Origin: Gammaproteobacteria bacterium
GTDB lineage: Bacteria > Pseudomonadota > Gammaproteobacteria > Steroidobacterales > Foliamicaceae
Assembly (NCBI GenBank): GCA_009845905.1
Contig: VXYS01000004.1
Coordinates: 710,548-774,547, forward strand
Reading direction: 5' to 3'
Length of the DNA stretch: 64,000 bases
The stretch's first letter is position 1, and the number at the start of each line of letters is the position of its first letter. Shown here in pieces: positions 53,614 through 61,916 of this stretch. The position numbers were made by a program, and so were the translations under genes. The notes below the pieces were generated by a model. It was not told the origin of the DNA and searched no databases. It worked only from the letters and a program-made list of their open reading frames with translations.

Positions 53614-54162
53614 CTAGCGGCCGGCAGCGGATTCGGGTGCGGCTCGTTTCTCCACGCCCAGGCGTTCGAGGGTGGCGACAATGTCCTCGGCAGCCGTATC
53701 GGCATTGACGTTCCGATCGATTTCGAGAATCCGTCCGTCAGCGCCAATGTAGAACGTGTGGCGACTGGCGAAGCCGTAGGAACTCATTACCTGATAGGCT
53801 TCGGCCACTTCCTTCGACTCGTCGGAAAGGATCGGGAAGTCGGCGCCATACTTCTGTGCGAAAGCCGTGTTGTCCTCAATCGGGTCTATGCTGATCATGA
53901 AGTAGCTGACCTTGAACTGGCGGATCTTGTCGCCGTTCCTGGTCAAGGACTGGCATTCTCTTGTGCACCCGGGCGTATCGGCCTTTGGGAACCAGGCAAG
54001 CACCACGGCGCCGTCCCTGCGGAGCTCGGACAGGGAGTACTCGTTTCCATCAGAGCCCGGAAGGGTCCAGTCCGGCGCGGTGGAACCGGCATCAAGCGGG
54101 GCGGTAGTGGCAAAGGCTGCGCCGGCAAAGGCCAGCGCGCAAACAGCGAGAATGTTTTTCAT
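53614..54162 (-). CDS. Exported peroxiredoxin (AhpC/TSA, BCP-like)
   Basis: 182 residues with a signal peptide (AVCALAFAGAAFA). Thioredoxin-fold peroxidase motif FPKADTPGCTRECQSL contains the peroxidatic Cys and a second Cys four residues on, as in atypical two-Cys PrxQ/BCP enzymes. GFASRHTFYIGADGRIL is the conserved beta strand and Arg region. It should reduce peroxides in the periplasm. Placed between bioF and bioD in the biotin run, which is unusual. Confidence 0.85.
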   Translation of the reverse strand: MKNILAVCALAFAGAAFATTAPLDAGSTAPDWTLPGSDGNEYSLSELRRDGAVVLAWFPKADTPGCTRECQSLTRNGDKIRQFKVSYFMISIDPIEDNTAFAQKYGADFPILSDESKEVAEAYQVMSSYGFASRHTFYIGADGRILEIDRNVNADTAAEDIVATLERLGVEKRAAPESAAGR

Positions 54163-54226
54163 GGGACGTTACCGGTGGTGGCTGCGGGCGGAAAATTATA
54201 TCCACTTGCCCACGCTCCCAGGGCCG

Positions 54227-55363
54227 CTAACGCAGCGCTTCGTCCACGGCGCTGAACAGCAGGTCGATTTCCTCTCTGGTGTTGTATGCGTGCAGGCACA
54301 CCCGGATTCGCTCCTCGCCCGCCGGAACGGTGGGCGCGCGAATCGGCAGCGCGGCAAGCCCGCGGCTGCGAACAATGCCGCCAACGCGCGTTATGCGCCG
54401 GGCGCCGGGAACGCGCAGGCACTGGATCCAGGACTCGCTCGGCAGCCATGGCTGCGCGGACTCCGCCACGCGCTCGCGAAAATAGGAGACGTTGCCCAGC
54501 AATTGCTCACGCTCCGCATTCAGTTCCGGAAGCAGTTCGTAAACGGTCCGCACGCTTGCCGCCCAGAGCGGCGAAACCCCCGTGGAGAATATGAACGAAC
54601 GGGCGAAATTCACGAGGTAATCGCGCAGGTCCTTCGAACACAGCACGGCGCCGCCCTGCAGCCCCAACGCCTTGCCGAAAGTCACGACGCGGGCCAGCAC
54701 CCGGTCCTGCAGCCCGGCGGCGACCGCGCCGCCGCGGCCCGCGGGCCCCAGCACGCCGTTGGCATGCGCCTCGTCCACCACGACCGCGGCATCATGTTCT
54801 TCGGCCAGATCCGCGATTTCCTCGAGCGGTGCAAAGTCGCCGTCCATCGAATAGACCGTGTCCACCGCCACCGCGGCGGTTTCCCCGGAATGCATTTCGC
54901 CCAGCCTGGCGTTGAGGTCGCGCATGTCGTTGTGCGCGAAGATCACCCGCTTCGCGCCGCTGAGGCGGCCCCCGTCGATAGCGCTGGCGTGAAGCAGGCG
55001 GTCGCAAATCAGCGTCTGCACCAGTCCGCCCAGGCTGGCAAGCAACCCGAGGTTGGCGGCGAAGCCGCTGGAAAAAACCAGCGCCGCCTCGGACGAATAG
55101 AAACCGGCAAGCCGGTCCTCCAGCGCCTCGATTTCCGGGTGGTTGCCCGAAATGAGCCGGGAACCCGTCGCTCCCTGGGGCGCGGCGCCATCGGCGGCGA
55201 GCGCGGCGATCCTTCGGCGCAGGCGCCGGTCCCGGGCCAGGCCCAGGTAGTCGTTGGAACAGAAGTCGATACCGCCGGGCGCCGTCTCCAGGCTGCGCAG
55301 CAAGCCGGCCTTTTCGCGCTCCCTGAGCGCCTCCCTTATGGCGCGCCGTATCGCAGCGCTCAT
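54227..55363 (-). CDS. bioF: 8-amino-7-oxononanoate synthase
   Basis: PLP enzyme joining pimeloyl thioester and L-alanine; 378 residues. The ATG at 55363 overlaps the bioB stop (ATGA). Family blocks: DFCSNDYLGLA, GATGSRLISGNHP, DRLLHASAIDGG, VVVDEAHANGVLGPAGRG and the PLP-Lys in VVTFGKALGLQGG. Position between bioB and bioD is standard apart from the intervening peroxiredoxin. Confidence 0.95.
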   Translation of the reverse strand: MSAAIRRAIREALREREKAGLLRSLETAPGGIDFCSNDYLGLARDRRLRRRIAALAADGAAPQGATGSRLISGNHPEIEALEDRLAGFYSSEAALVFSSGFAANLGLLASLGGLVQTLICDRLLHASAIDGGRLSGAKRVIFAHNDMRDLNARLGEMHSGETAAVAVDTVYSMDGDFAPLEEIADLAEEHDAAVVVDEAHANGVLGPAGRGGAVAAGLQDRVLARVVTFGKALGLQGGAVLCSKDLRDYLVNFARSFIFSTGVSPLWAASVRTVYELLPELNAEREQLLGNVSYFRERVAESAQPWLPSESWIQCLRVPGARRITRVGGIVRSRGLAALPIRAPTVPAGEERIRVCLHAYNTREEIDLLFSAVDEALR

Positions 55364-56331
55364 GCAGCCGCGTGAGTATCCTGCTGCGTGTACGGTTCTC
55401 TGGGGGTGAGGCCCAGCAGCTCGAGCAACCCCTCGTCGCTGTCGAACGAGGGGTTCGGCGTGGTGAGCAGCTTTTCGCCGGTGAAGATCGAATTCGCGCC
55501 GGCCAGGAAACACAGGGCCTGCTGCTCGGCGCTCATGCGCGAGCGCCCGGCGGACAGGCGCACCATGGCCCTGGGCATGAGCAGGCGCGCACTCGCGATC
55601 ATCCGGACCATTTCCCAGGTGGAGACCGGCGGGCAGTCCTCAAGGGGCGTTCCGGGCACGGGGACGAGCGCGTTGACCGGGACCGACTCCGGCGGGCTGG
55701 GCAGCGTGGCCAGCGTGTGCAGCAGGTCGATGCGCTGATCGACCGTTTCGCCCATCCCGATAATGCCGCCGCAGCACACCGACAGGCCGGCCTTGTGCAC
55801 GTTGACCAGGGTCTCGAGGCGATCGTCATAGGTGCGCGTGCCGATGATCTCGGGGTAGAACTCGCGGCTGGAATCGAGGTTGTGGTTGTAGGCGTACAGG
55901 CCCGCTTCCTTGAGGCGCTCGGCCTGCGATTCGGTGAGCATGCCCAGCGTGCAGCAGACCTCGAGGCCCAGGTCGCGGACGCCGGACACCATTTCCAGCA
56001 CCTCGTCGAAATGACGGTTGTCGCGCACTTCGCGCCAGGCGGCGCCCATGCAGAAGCGGGTGCTCCCCGCTTCCCTGGCTTCACGCGCGGCTTCCAGCAC
56101 CGCGTCCAGATCCAGCAGGCCGTGCCGGTCGATACCGGTGTGGTATCGGGCCGCCTGCGGACAATAGGCGCAGTCCTCGGGGCAGCCGCCGGTCTTGACC
56201 GAAAGCAGCGTGCAGAGCTGCACCTCGCCCGGCGCATGATGCTCGCGGTGCACGGTCGCCGCCCTGTAGACCAGGTCCAGCAGCGGGGAATGGTAGATCG
56301 CCGCGACGTCCGCCCTTGTCAAGTCCGGCAT
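55360..56331 (-). CDS. bioB: Biotin synthase
   Basis: Radical SAM enzyme inserting sulfur into dethiobiotin. The ATG at 56331 is chosen because AGGAGG (56337-56342) lies 5 nt upstream; an in-frame GTG at 56349 precedes that site. SAM cluster GGCPEDCAYCPQ with C50, C54 and C57; second-cluster residues in STRFCMGAAWR, EVCCTLGML and LSVCCGGIIGMGE. 323 residues. Confidence 0.97.
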   Translation of the reverse strand: MPDLTRADVAAIYHSPLLDLVYRAATVHREHHAPGEVQLCTLLSVKTGGCPEDCAYCPQAARYHTGIDRHGLLDLDAVLEAAREAREAGSTRFCMGAAWREVRDNRHFDEVLEMVSGVRDLGLEVCCTLGMLTESQAERLKEAGLYAYNHNLDSSREFYPEIIGTRTYDDRLETLVNVHKAGLSVCCGGIIGMGETVDQRIDLLHTLATLPSPPESVPVNALVPVPGTPLEDCPPVSTWEMVRMIASARLLMPRAMVRLSAGRSRMSAEQQALCFLAGANSIFTGEKLLTTPNPSFDSDEGLLELLGLTPREPYTQQDTHAAA

Positions 56332-56348
56332 GCTCGCCTCCTGGTGCA

Positions 56349-57917
56349 CTAGTGCCGTATCACGGGTGTATCCCGCCGCCCAAGCACGGACGGCGCCAGC
56401 AATTCATCGTAACGCCGGCGCCCCAGCATCGCCTCGGGGCTGCGGTCTGCCAGCGATACTACAACGATTACCAGCGCCGCGGCCGGTATCGAGAACAGTC
56501 CGGGGTAAATCCACGGGAACGGCGCGTTCTCAAGACCAAGGGCGCCTTCCCAGACGGCCGGGCTCAGCGCCAGCAAGACCACCGAAACGACCATCCCCAC
56601 CCAGCCTCCGAGGATCAGGCCGCGCGCGCTCGCGCCGCGCCAGAACAGCGCCGCGACCAGCGCCGGCGTATTCACGCTGGCGGCCACGGTAAAGGCGAGC
56701 GCGGTCAGGTAGGCGACGTTCTGTCCCTGAAACTGTATTCCCAGCGCCACGGCCAGCACGCCCAGCGCCACAACGCTGATCCGCGAGGCCCGGACCTCGG
56801 TACGGTCGTCGACGCGGCCGCGCTTGTAGACCCCGCTGTAGAGATCGTGCGCCAGCGCCGCGGCGGCCGCCAGCACCAGTCCGCAAACCACCGCCAGGAG
56901 CGTCGCGAATGCCACCGAAGCCATGAATCCCAAGAGCACGTTGCCGCCGATGATTCGCGCCGCGTGCATGATCGCCATATTGGTGCTGCCGATCATGCCT
57001 CCCTGCTCGTCCAGGATTTCCGTGTTCCCGGCCAGCAGCACGACGATGCCGAGCCCGGTAATCCAGAGCAGCAGCGAAAAAGTCACGATGTAGCCCGTGG
57101 CGAAGACCGCGGACCGGCGCGCCTGCCGGGCGTCGGGCACCGTAAAGAAGCGCATCAGCAGATGCGGCAGACCGACCATGCCGACGATGCCGGTCAGGAC
57201 GAACGCAAAGATCGAGATCCTGTCCGGCAGGAATTGTCCCGGGCTCAGCCAGTCCTCGCCCCGCTGATGGACGCGCGCCGCCGACTCCAGCAGCGATAAC
57301 GGGCCCTCGCCCAGATTAAGCATGAGCAGGGCGAGCAGCACCAGGATCGAGAACATGAGCAGCACGGCCTTGGTCATCTGCACCCAGGTGGTCGCCAGCA
57401 TGCCGCCGACGCTTACGTAGAGCACGGTCAGGCCGCCCACCATGGCGACGGCCCAGGGATACGGAATGCCGAACAGCACCTCGAACAGCGCCCCGCCCGC
57501 CACCATCTGCGAAATGAGGTACAGGACCGCGGCCACCAGCGTCCCGGTGGCGGCCAGCACACGGATCGAGGCCTCGCGGAAACGCGCCGACAGCACGTCC
57601 ACGAACGTGTAGCTGCCCAGGTTCCGCAGCCGTTCCGCGAGCAGGCACATCAACAGCGGATAGCCGACCGCCCCGCCCGTCATGTAGATCAGGCCGTCGT
57701 ATCCGTCCGTATAGATCACGGCGGTCACTCCCAGCAGCGTTCCGGCCGAGAGGTGGTCCCCGGCGATCGCCAGCCCGTTGCTGAAGCCGCCCACCGAGTG
57801 CGAAGCCGCGTAGAACTCCGAGGACGAACGCGTGCGCCGTCCCGCCTGCCAGGTGATCAGCAGCGACGCCCCGAGGATCAGGACGAACGTGAGGATGGAC
57901 GTGGCGTTAGGCGCCAT
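56349..57917 (-). CDS. Sodium:solute symporter, ActP-like
   Basis: SSS-family carrier, 522 residues and about 13 membrane helices. The early GGFSNGLAIAGDHLSAGT and later VGLPHLLMRFFTVPDARQAR blocks are typical of acetate/cation symporters. The gene overlaps a DUF485 partner by 11 nt, the same pairing as yjcH-actP. Likely substrate is acetate or another short monocarboxylate. It lies 17 nt upstream of the bioB start, so read-through to the biotin genes is possible. Confidence 0.87.
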   Translation of the reverse strand: MAPNATSILTFVLILGASLLITWQAGRRTRSSSEFYAASHSVGGFSNGLAIAGDHLSAGTLLGVTAVIYTDGYDGLIYMTGGAVGYPLLMCLLAERLRNLGSYTFVDVLSARFREASIRVLAATGTLVAAVLYLISQMVAGGALFEVLFGIPYPWAVAMVGGLTVLYVSVGGMLATTWVQMTKAVLLMFSILVLLALLMLNLGEGPLSLLESAARVHQRGEDWLSPGQFLPDRISIFAFVLTGIVGMVGLPHLLMRFFTVPDARQARRSAVFATGYIVTFSLLLWITGLGIVVLLAGNTEILDEQGGMIGSTNMAIMHAARIIGGNVLLGFMASVAFATLLAVVCGLVLAAAAALAHDLYSGVYKRGRVDDRTEVRASRISVVALGVLAVALGIQFQGQNVAYLTALAFTVAASVNTPALVAALFWRGASARGLILGGWVGMVVSVVLLALSPAVWEGALGLENAPFPWIYPGLFSIPAAALVIVVVSLADRSPEAMLGRRRYDELLAPSVLGRRDTPVIRH

Positions 57918-58230
57918 CGGAGTTGTTCCACCCGTGACGCTCCCTGACCCTGGCGCGCAAGGGCGTCAGCCGGCGCGTGCTGAGCGCCGCATAGGTGGCC
58001 GTGGCGGCAAACCAGCCGAGCAGGCCCAGCACGTTCCAGACCAGCCCGACGGTGATCCAGCGTCCGGGCACGAGGCGGATGTCGAGCACCTCCGGCCAGA
58101 AGGCCATCGTCACGCCCAGACTGACGTAGAACGCCACCACGCTGCCGGCGATGGTGAACGCGTAGCGCCGCTGGAGGCGGCGCAGCCGGATGAAGTCCGG
58201 ATCCTGAGCGAGTTTCGCTACGGTATTCAA
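57907..58230 (-). CDS. DUF485 membrane protein (YjcH family)
   Basis: A 107-residue protein with two membrane helices (about 24-46 and 60-84). FIRLRRLQRRYAFTIAG is the DUF485 start. It is regularly encoded before ActP-type symporters and overlaps this one. Its role is not established, possibly an accessory subunit. Confidence 0.85.
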   Translation of the reverse strand: MNTVAKLAQDPDFIRLRRLQRRYAFTIAGSVVAFYVSLGVTMAFWPEVLDIRLVPGRWITVGLVWNVLGLLGWFAATATYAALSTRRLTPLRARVRERHGWNNSDGA

Positions 58231-58239
58231 CGCTACCCC

Positions 58240-58288
58240 GGGAGAGAGGGCGTCTCGCCCTCCGGGAGGTCGGGACGACCTCGCTCCC
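58240..58288. repeat. Double hairpin repeat of the GGGAGCGAGG family
   Basis: On the minus strand GGGAGCGAGGTCGTCCCG leads a perfect 7-bp hairpin (GAGGTCG-TCC-CGACCTC), followed by a second (GAGGGCG-AGA-CGCCCTC) and a closing CTCTCCC. The first unit matches the two units inside valS. It fills the gap between the VOC gene and the DUF485 gene, and may end or shield transcripts. Confidence 0.8.
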
Positions 58289-58291
58289 AGA

Positions 58292-58741
58292 CTACGATTG
58301 CAGGATGCAATAGAGCACGATCAGGTGGCCGTCGTGATCGAGCATGCCGATCTCGCGCCCCACGCGGCCGTCGTGCGTGCGCAGCGTTTCCTCCGGAAAA
58401 ACGTGCAGGCCTTCGGCGCGCGCGGCCTCCAGAACGCCATCGATATCGTCCACCTCCAGGACCAGCGCGTGGCTGCTGGGCAGGTTGGGCTCGGGTAGTT
58501 CCACGCCCTTGATCTCGGTCAGCGCCAGGCTGCGCACCTGGTCTTTGGAACTGAGCGCGGCAAACCCCGTGGTGGCTTCGCGTGGAATCTGAAATACCAC
58601 GAATGAGTATGACTCCGGGCGATGTCCCAGCGTGAAATCCAGCTTGAAGCCCAGGATGTCCCGGTAGACGCGGTACGCGCGCTCCAGGTCGGCAACGACG
58701 AGGTTGGTGCGTTGCACCCGCACCGGAAGGTCACTGGTCAT
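58292..58741 (-). CDS. VOC-family (glyoxalase/extradiol dioxygenase fold) protein
   Basis: A 149-residue single VOC module pair: RTNLVVADLERAYRVYRDILGFKLDF at the start and SHALVLEVDDIDGVLEAARAEG in the second half, ending HDGHLIVLYCIL. The usual metal ligands are only partly visible, so catalysis is uncertain. It begins 3 nt after the aldehyde dehydrogenase stop and is probably in the same transcript. Confidence 0.78.
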   Translation of the reverse strand: MTSDLPVRVQRTNLVVADLERAYRVYRDILGFKLDFTLGHRPESYSFVVFQIPREATTGFAALSSKDQVRSLALTEIKGVELPEPNLPSSHALVLEVDDIDGVLEAARAEGLHVFPEETLRTHDGRVGREIGMLDHDGHLIVLYCILQS

Positions 58742-58744
58742 CTG

Positions 58745-60241
58745 TCATTCTCCCATCTTGAGCATCGGAAATTCGGTGAGCGGAATGCTCACGGTCTTGG
58801 GTTCGGTAAAGAACTCCAGGCTCCCCCTGGCGCCGTCGCGGCCGATGCCGGACTGCTTGTAACCGCCGAAGGGCGCCCTCAATTCGCGATAGATCGGCGT
58901 GTTCACCCAGATCGTGCCGGCGCGAAGCTCGCGCGCCGCGCGCATCGTCACGTTGAGGTCCTGCGACCAGAGGTAGGCCACCAGGCCGAACTCCGAGTCG
59001 TTGGCGATCCGCAGGGCCTCGTCCAGGTCCTCGTAGACCAGGAAAGTCGCGAACGGGCCGAAGATCTCTTCCTGGCAGATGCGCGCCGAGTTGTCCTCGG
59101 CCAGGACCGCCGTCGGCTCCACGAACCAGCCCTGCTCCATGCCCTTGGGCCGGCCGCCGCCGGTCAGCAGCTTGGCGCCTTCCTCGCGCGCCAGGCTCGC
59201 GTAACCCAGCACCCGGTTCATGTGGCTCTCGTAGCACAGCGGTCCGATTTCGGTTTCCGCCTCAAGCGGGTCGCCGATGCGCAGCTTGCGGGAGCGCTCC
59301 ACGAAACGCTCGATGAACTCGTCGGCAATCGATTTCTGCACCAGGATGCGCGAGCCCGCCAGGCACTGCTGGCCGTTGCCGGAGTAGATGCCGATCAGCG
59401 AGCCGTCCAGAGCGCGGTCGAGGTCGGCGCTCTCGTGAATAATGTTGGCGGACTTGCCGCCCAGTTCCAGCAGCACCGGCTTGAGCGACTTGCCGGCCTC
59501 GGACATGATGATCTTTCCGGTTTCGGATCCGCCGGTGAAGCCCACCATGTCCACTTCGGGGTGCGTCACCAGCGCCGTGCCGGTCACCGGTCCGCGTCCG
59601 TTCACGAGATTCACTACGCCGGGCGGCAGCCCGGCCTCGTGAAAGATCTCGACCATCCGCTCCATCGAGTGCGGGGTGTATTCGGACGGTTTCAGCACGC
59701 AGGTATTGCCGAAGGCGATGCAGGTGGCCACCCGCATCGAAGCCAGCGGTATAGGCGCGTTCCACGGCGCCATCATGGCGCCCACGCCCACCGGCTCGCG
59801 GGTCACGTAGGTCAGGTAGTTGGGGTTCTGCGTATAGACCTCGCCCGATTCCTGGCTCAGGACCTCGCCGAAGAACTCGAAGTTGTAGGCGGCGCGCGCC
59901 ACGTGCATGGCGCGGACCTGGGTGATCGGCACGCCGGTGTTGAGACTGTCGAGAAACTCCAGTTCGTCGCGGTGCCTGTGCAGCGCCTCGTGCATGGAGC
60001 GGAAGATCGCCTTTCTCTCGTCGGCGCCCATGCGCGGCCAGGGGCCGGTCTCGAAAGCCCTGCGCGCGGAGTTCACGGCCGCATCCACTTCCTGGGCGTC
60101 CGCCTCCCTCAGGACCCCGTTCGGCTCCTCGCTGGCCGGATTGATGATGGGAAAGTCCACCCCGCTTCGCGAAGCGCCCACCGGCTCGCCGTCGATGATG
60201 CTGGTGACGCGTTCGCGTACGTCAAATGCCACGTCGTTCAT
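58745..60241 (-). CDS. NAD(P)-dependent aldehyde dehydrogenase
   Basis: 498 residues of the ALDH superfamily. N161 in APWNAPIPL, general base E259 in LLELGGKSAN, and catalytic C293 in GNGQQCLAGS. The cofactor loop is GFTGGSETG. Overall sequence style resembles HpaE-like semialdehyde and betaine-aldehyde enzymes, but the substrate is not decided. It is co-directional with a VOC protein 3 nt downstream. Confidence 0.9.
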   Translation of the reverse strand: MNDVAFDVRERVTSIIDGEPVGASRSGVDFPIINPASEEPNGVLREADAQEVDAAVNSARRAFETGPWPRMGADERKAIFRSMHEALHRHRDELEFLDSLNTGVPITQVRAMHVARAAYNFEFFGEVLSQESGEVYTQNPNYLTYVTREPVGVGAMMAPWNAPIPLASMRVATCIAFGNTCVLKPSEYTPHSMERMVEIFHEAGLPPGVVNLVNGRGPVTGTALVTHPEVDMVGFTGGSETGKIIMSEAGKSLKPVLLELGGKSANIIHESADLDRALDGSLIGIYSGNGQQCLAGSRILVQKSIADEFIERFVERSRKLRIGDPLEAETEIGPLCYESHMNRVLGYASLAREEGAKLLTGGGRPKGMEQGWFVEPTAVLAEDNSARICQEEIFGPFATFLVYEDLDEALRIANDSEFGLVAYLWSQDLNVTMRAARELRAGTIWVNTPIYRELRAPFGGYKQSGIGRDGARGSLEFFTEPKTVSIPLTEFPMLKMGE

Positions 60242-60270
60242 GGCGGGCGAGCATAAAGAATCGGCGGCGG

Positions 60271-61059
60271 CTAATCAATCTGCGCGACCGCCCTCACGGC
60301 GGCTTCCCACAGCAGACGCACGTTTCCGTAGCCCTCCACCAGGTGCGTCAGGCCGCGCCAATCGGACGGGTGAACGTGGCCCCTGGCCACGCCCAGGAGC
60401 GCGCGGCCCTGCCCCATGTCGAGATCGTGATGACCGACCACGACGGCGAGGTCGAAGAGCGGATCTCCTGGGGCGGCGAACTCCCAGTCGATCAGGCGCA
60501 ATGCCGGTCCGTTCAGAATGTTCTGCGCGACCGGGTCGTTGTGGCACAGCGCCGGCTTCCTCCGGTGCCCGGCGGCCGCCTTCAGGGAACGGCAGGCTGC
60601 ACGCGCCGTTGTTCGCGCCCGGACACCTCCGACGAGCGACGCGTAGTGGTGCACGGAACGGGCCAGGTCGAGCGGCGCAACGTTCGGCGGTGGTGGAACG
60701 GTCTCGTGCAGGCGCCGAAGTGTCGTTCCCAGATGGCGCAAGAGCCGCGGATTGCGCAGGCCGCCGGGCGTGCAGGCGCGGCCCGGCAGCCAGCGGGTCA
60801 CGAGCAGGCCTCCGGGAAGATCGGCGAAAACGAGATCAGGGCCGAGTCCCCGGCCCTGGATCGCTTGCAGGGCGCCGAGTTCGGCGGTCCGATCCAGCCG
60901 GAGCAGGCGAACGGCAGGCGTATCGAAGCGAACTACAAACCGCTCCTCGCCCCGCGCGGCCAGCCACGTCTCGTTCCATCCCCCGCCCCCGGAAAGCCGG
61001 CGAATGTATCCGAGGCGCCCGAGTCCGGGGATTTCCGGGGGCAGCCGTGCGGAGTTCAA
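60271..61059 (-). CDS. Aminoglycoside/choline phosphotransferase-fold kinase, probable thiamine kinase
   Basis: 262 residues from TTG 61059, which overlaps the pnuC stop by 4 nt. Kinase motifs: catalytic CHNDPVAQNIL (HNDxxxxN) and metal-binding LIDWEFA, with the G-loop-like SGGGGWNETWLA. Position after a PnuC/PnuT carrier, a thiamine-binding protein and a TonB receptor fits the known thiamine kinase partner of PnuT. Choline or ethanolamine kinase remains possible. Confidence 0.78.
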   Translation of the reverse strand: MNSARLPPEIPGLGRLGYIRRLSGGGGWNETWLAARGEERFVVRFDTPAVRLLRLDRTAELGALQAIQGRGLGPDLVFADLPGGLLVTRWLPGRACTPGGLRNPRLLRHLGTTLRRLHETVPPPPNVAPLDLARSVHHYASLVGGVRARTTARAACRSLKAAAGHRRKPALCHNDPVAQNILNGPALRLIDWEFAAPGDPLFDLAVVVGHHDLDMGQGRALLGVARGHVHPSDWRGLTHLVEGYGNVRLLWEAAVRAVAQID

Positions 61060-61616
61060 GTCGGCAGGGCCTTGCGCCAGGAACGGTAGCCCACCCATGC
61101 CAATACAAGGTAGCTGGCGAAAAGCACGGCGGTGAAATAAAGGCCGCGCTCCAGGTACAGGGCCACGTAAATCGAGTCCAGGGCCATCCACCAGATCCAG
61201 TTGCCGATGTACTTGCGCGCCTGCATGAAGGTGGCCAGCGGCGCCGCCAGCGCGGTGACCACGTCGATGAAGAACAGCGAGGATTCACTGTATTGCGCGC
61301 CGAAGATCGCGATCGGTATCGAGACCGCCAGCAGCGCGGCCACCGCGATCAGGTTGTTGCGCCAGCCCCAGTAGCCCAGCGTCGCCGGGTTCTTCGCTCC
61401 CCTGCGCCACTTGCGGTAGCCGTACACGGCCATGACCATGTAGAAGACCTGCAGCCAGGGCTGGAAGATCAGGCCGGCGTCGAGAAAAACCACCACGAAC
61501 AGCCCGGAAGCGATGTACGACGCCAGCCAGCAGGAGATATGGCGACGTATGGCCAGGGTCACGTAGACGAAGCCGAGCGCCACGCCCACGATCTCCAGGA
61601 TCGTCATCAGTTCCAT
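61056..61616 (-). CDS. pnuT: PnuC-family vitamin transporter, probably thiamine (PnuT)
   Basis: A 186-residue inner-membrane protein with seven helices. The family motif is in YIGNWIWWMALDSIYVALYL (substrate-binding Trp/Asn cluster), and YGYRKWRRG ends the first bundle. PnuC facilitators rely on an internal kinase to trap the vitamin; the next gene is such a kinase. PnuC would carry nicotinamide riboside, PnuT thiamine; the YkoF-like neighbour favours thiamine. Confidence 0.85.
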   Translation of the reverse strand: MELMTILEIVGVALGFVYVTLAIRRHISCWLASYIASGLFVVVFLDAGLIFQPWLQVFYMVMAVYGYRKWRRGAKNPATLGYWGWRNNLIAVAALLAVSIPIAIFGAQYSESSLFFIDVVTALAAPLATFMQARKYIGNWIWWMALDSIYVALYLERGLYFTAVLFASYLVLAWVGYRSWRKALPT

Positions 61617-61636
61617 GCGGAATCAGGCGCCGGCAG

Positions 61637-61906
61637 CTAGAGCTGCGGGGGTGAAGAGATCGGCAGGTCGGCGTTCAGGTACTTGGCTACCAACACCACC
61701 CGGTCGCCGGATTCCATGACCGCCTTCATGCAGGCGTCCACGGCCCGTTGCACGTCCTCCAGTTCGCCGCGAAGCTGGGTGCTCATCTGGTTGGTGAGCA
61801 CCTCGACGCCGGGCTGCTCGCGCAACTCTCGGATAAACCCCGTAATGCGCTCGATCGGCTGCTCGCTGGCCAGCGGGTAAAGGCTGAGTTCGGCGGTGAT
61901 GCGCAT
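61637..61906 (-). CDS. YkoF/MTH1187-like thiamine-binding protein
   Basis: An 89-residue protein starting MRITAELSLYPL after GAGG. The ferredoxin-like fold of the thiamine-binding superfamily shows as PIERITGFIREL and VEVLTNQMSTQLRGELEDV. No signal peptide, so it should act in the cytoplasm, perhaps as a carrier or buffer for thiamine or its pyrimidine. It lies 10 nt after the receptor stop and 20 nt before pnuT. Confidence 0.83.
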   Translation of the reverse strand: MRITAELSLYPLASEQPIERITGFIRELREQPGVEVLTNQMSTQLRGELEDVQRAVDACMKAVMESGDRVVLVAKYLNADLPISSPPQL

Positions 61907-61916
61907 GGTCCGTTCC

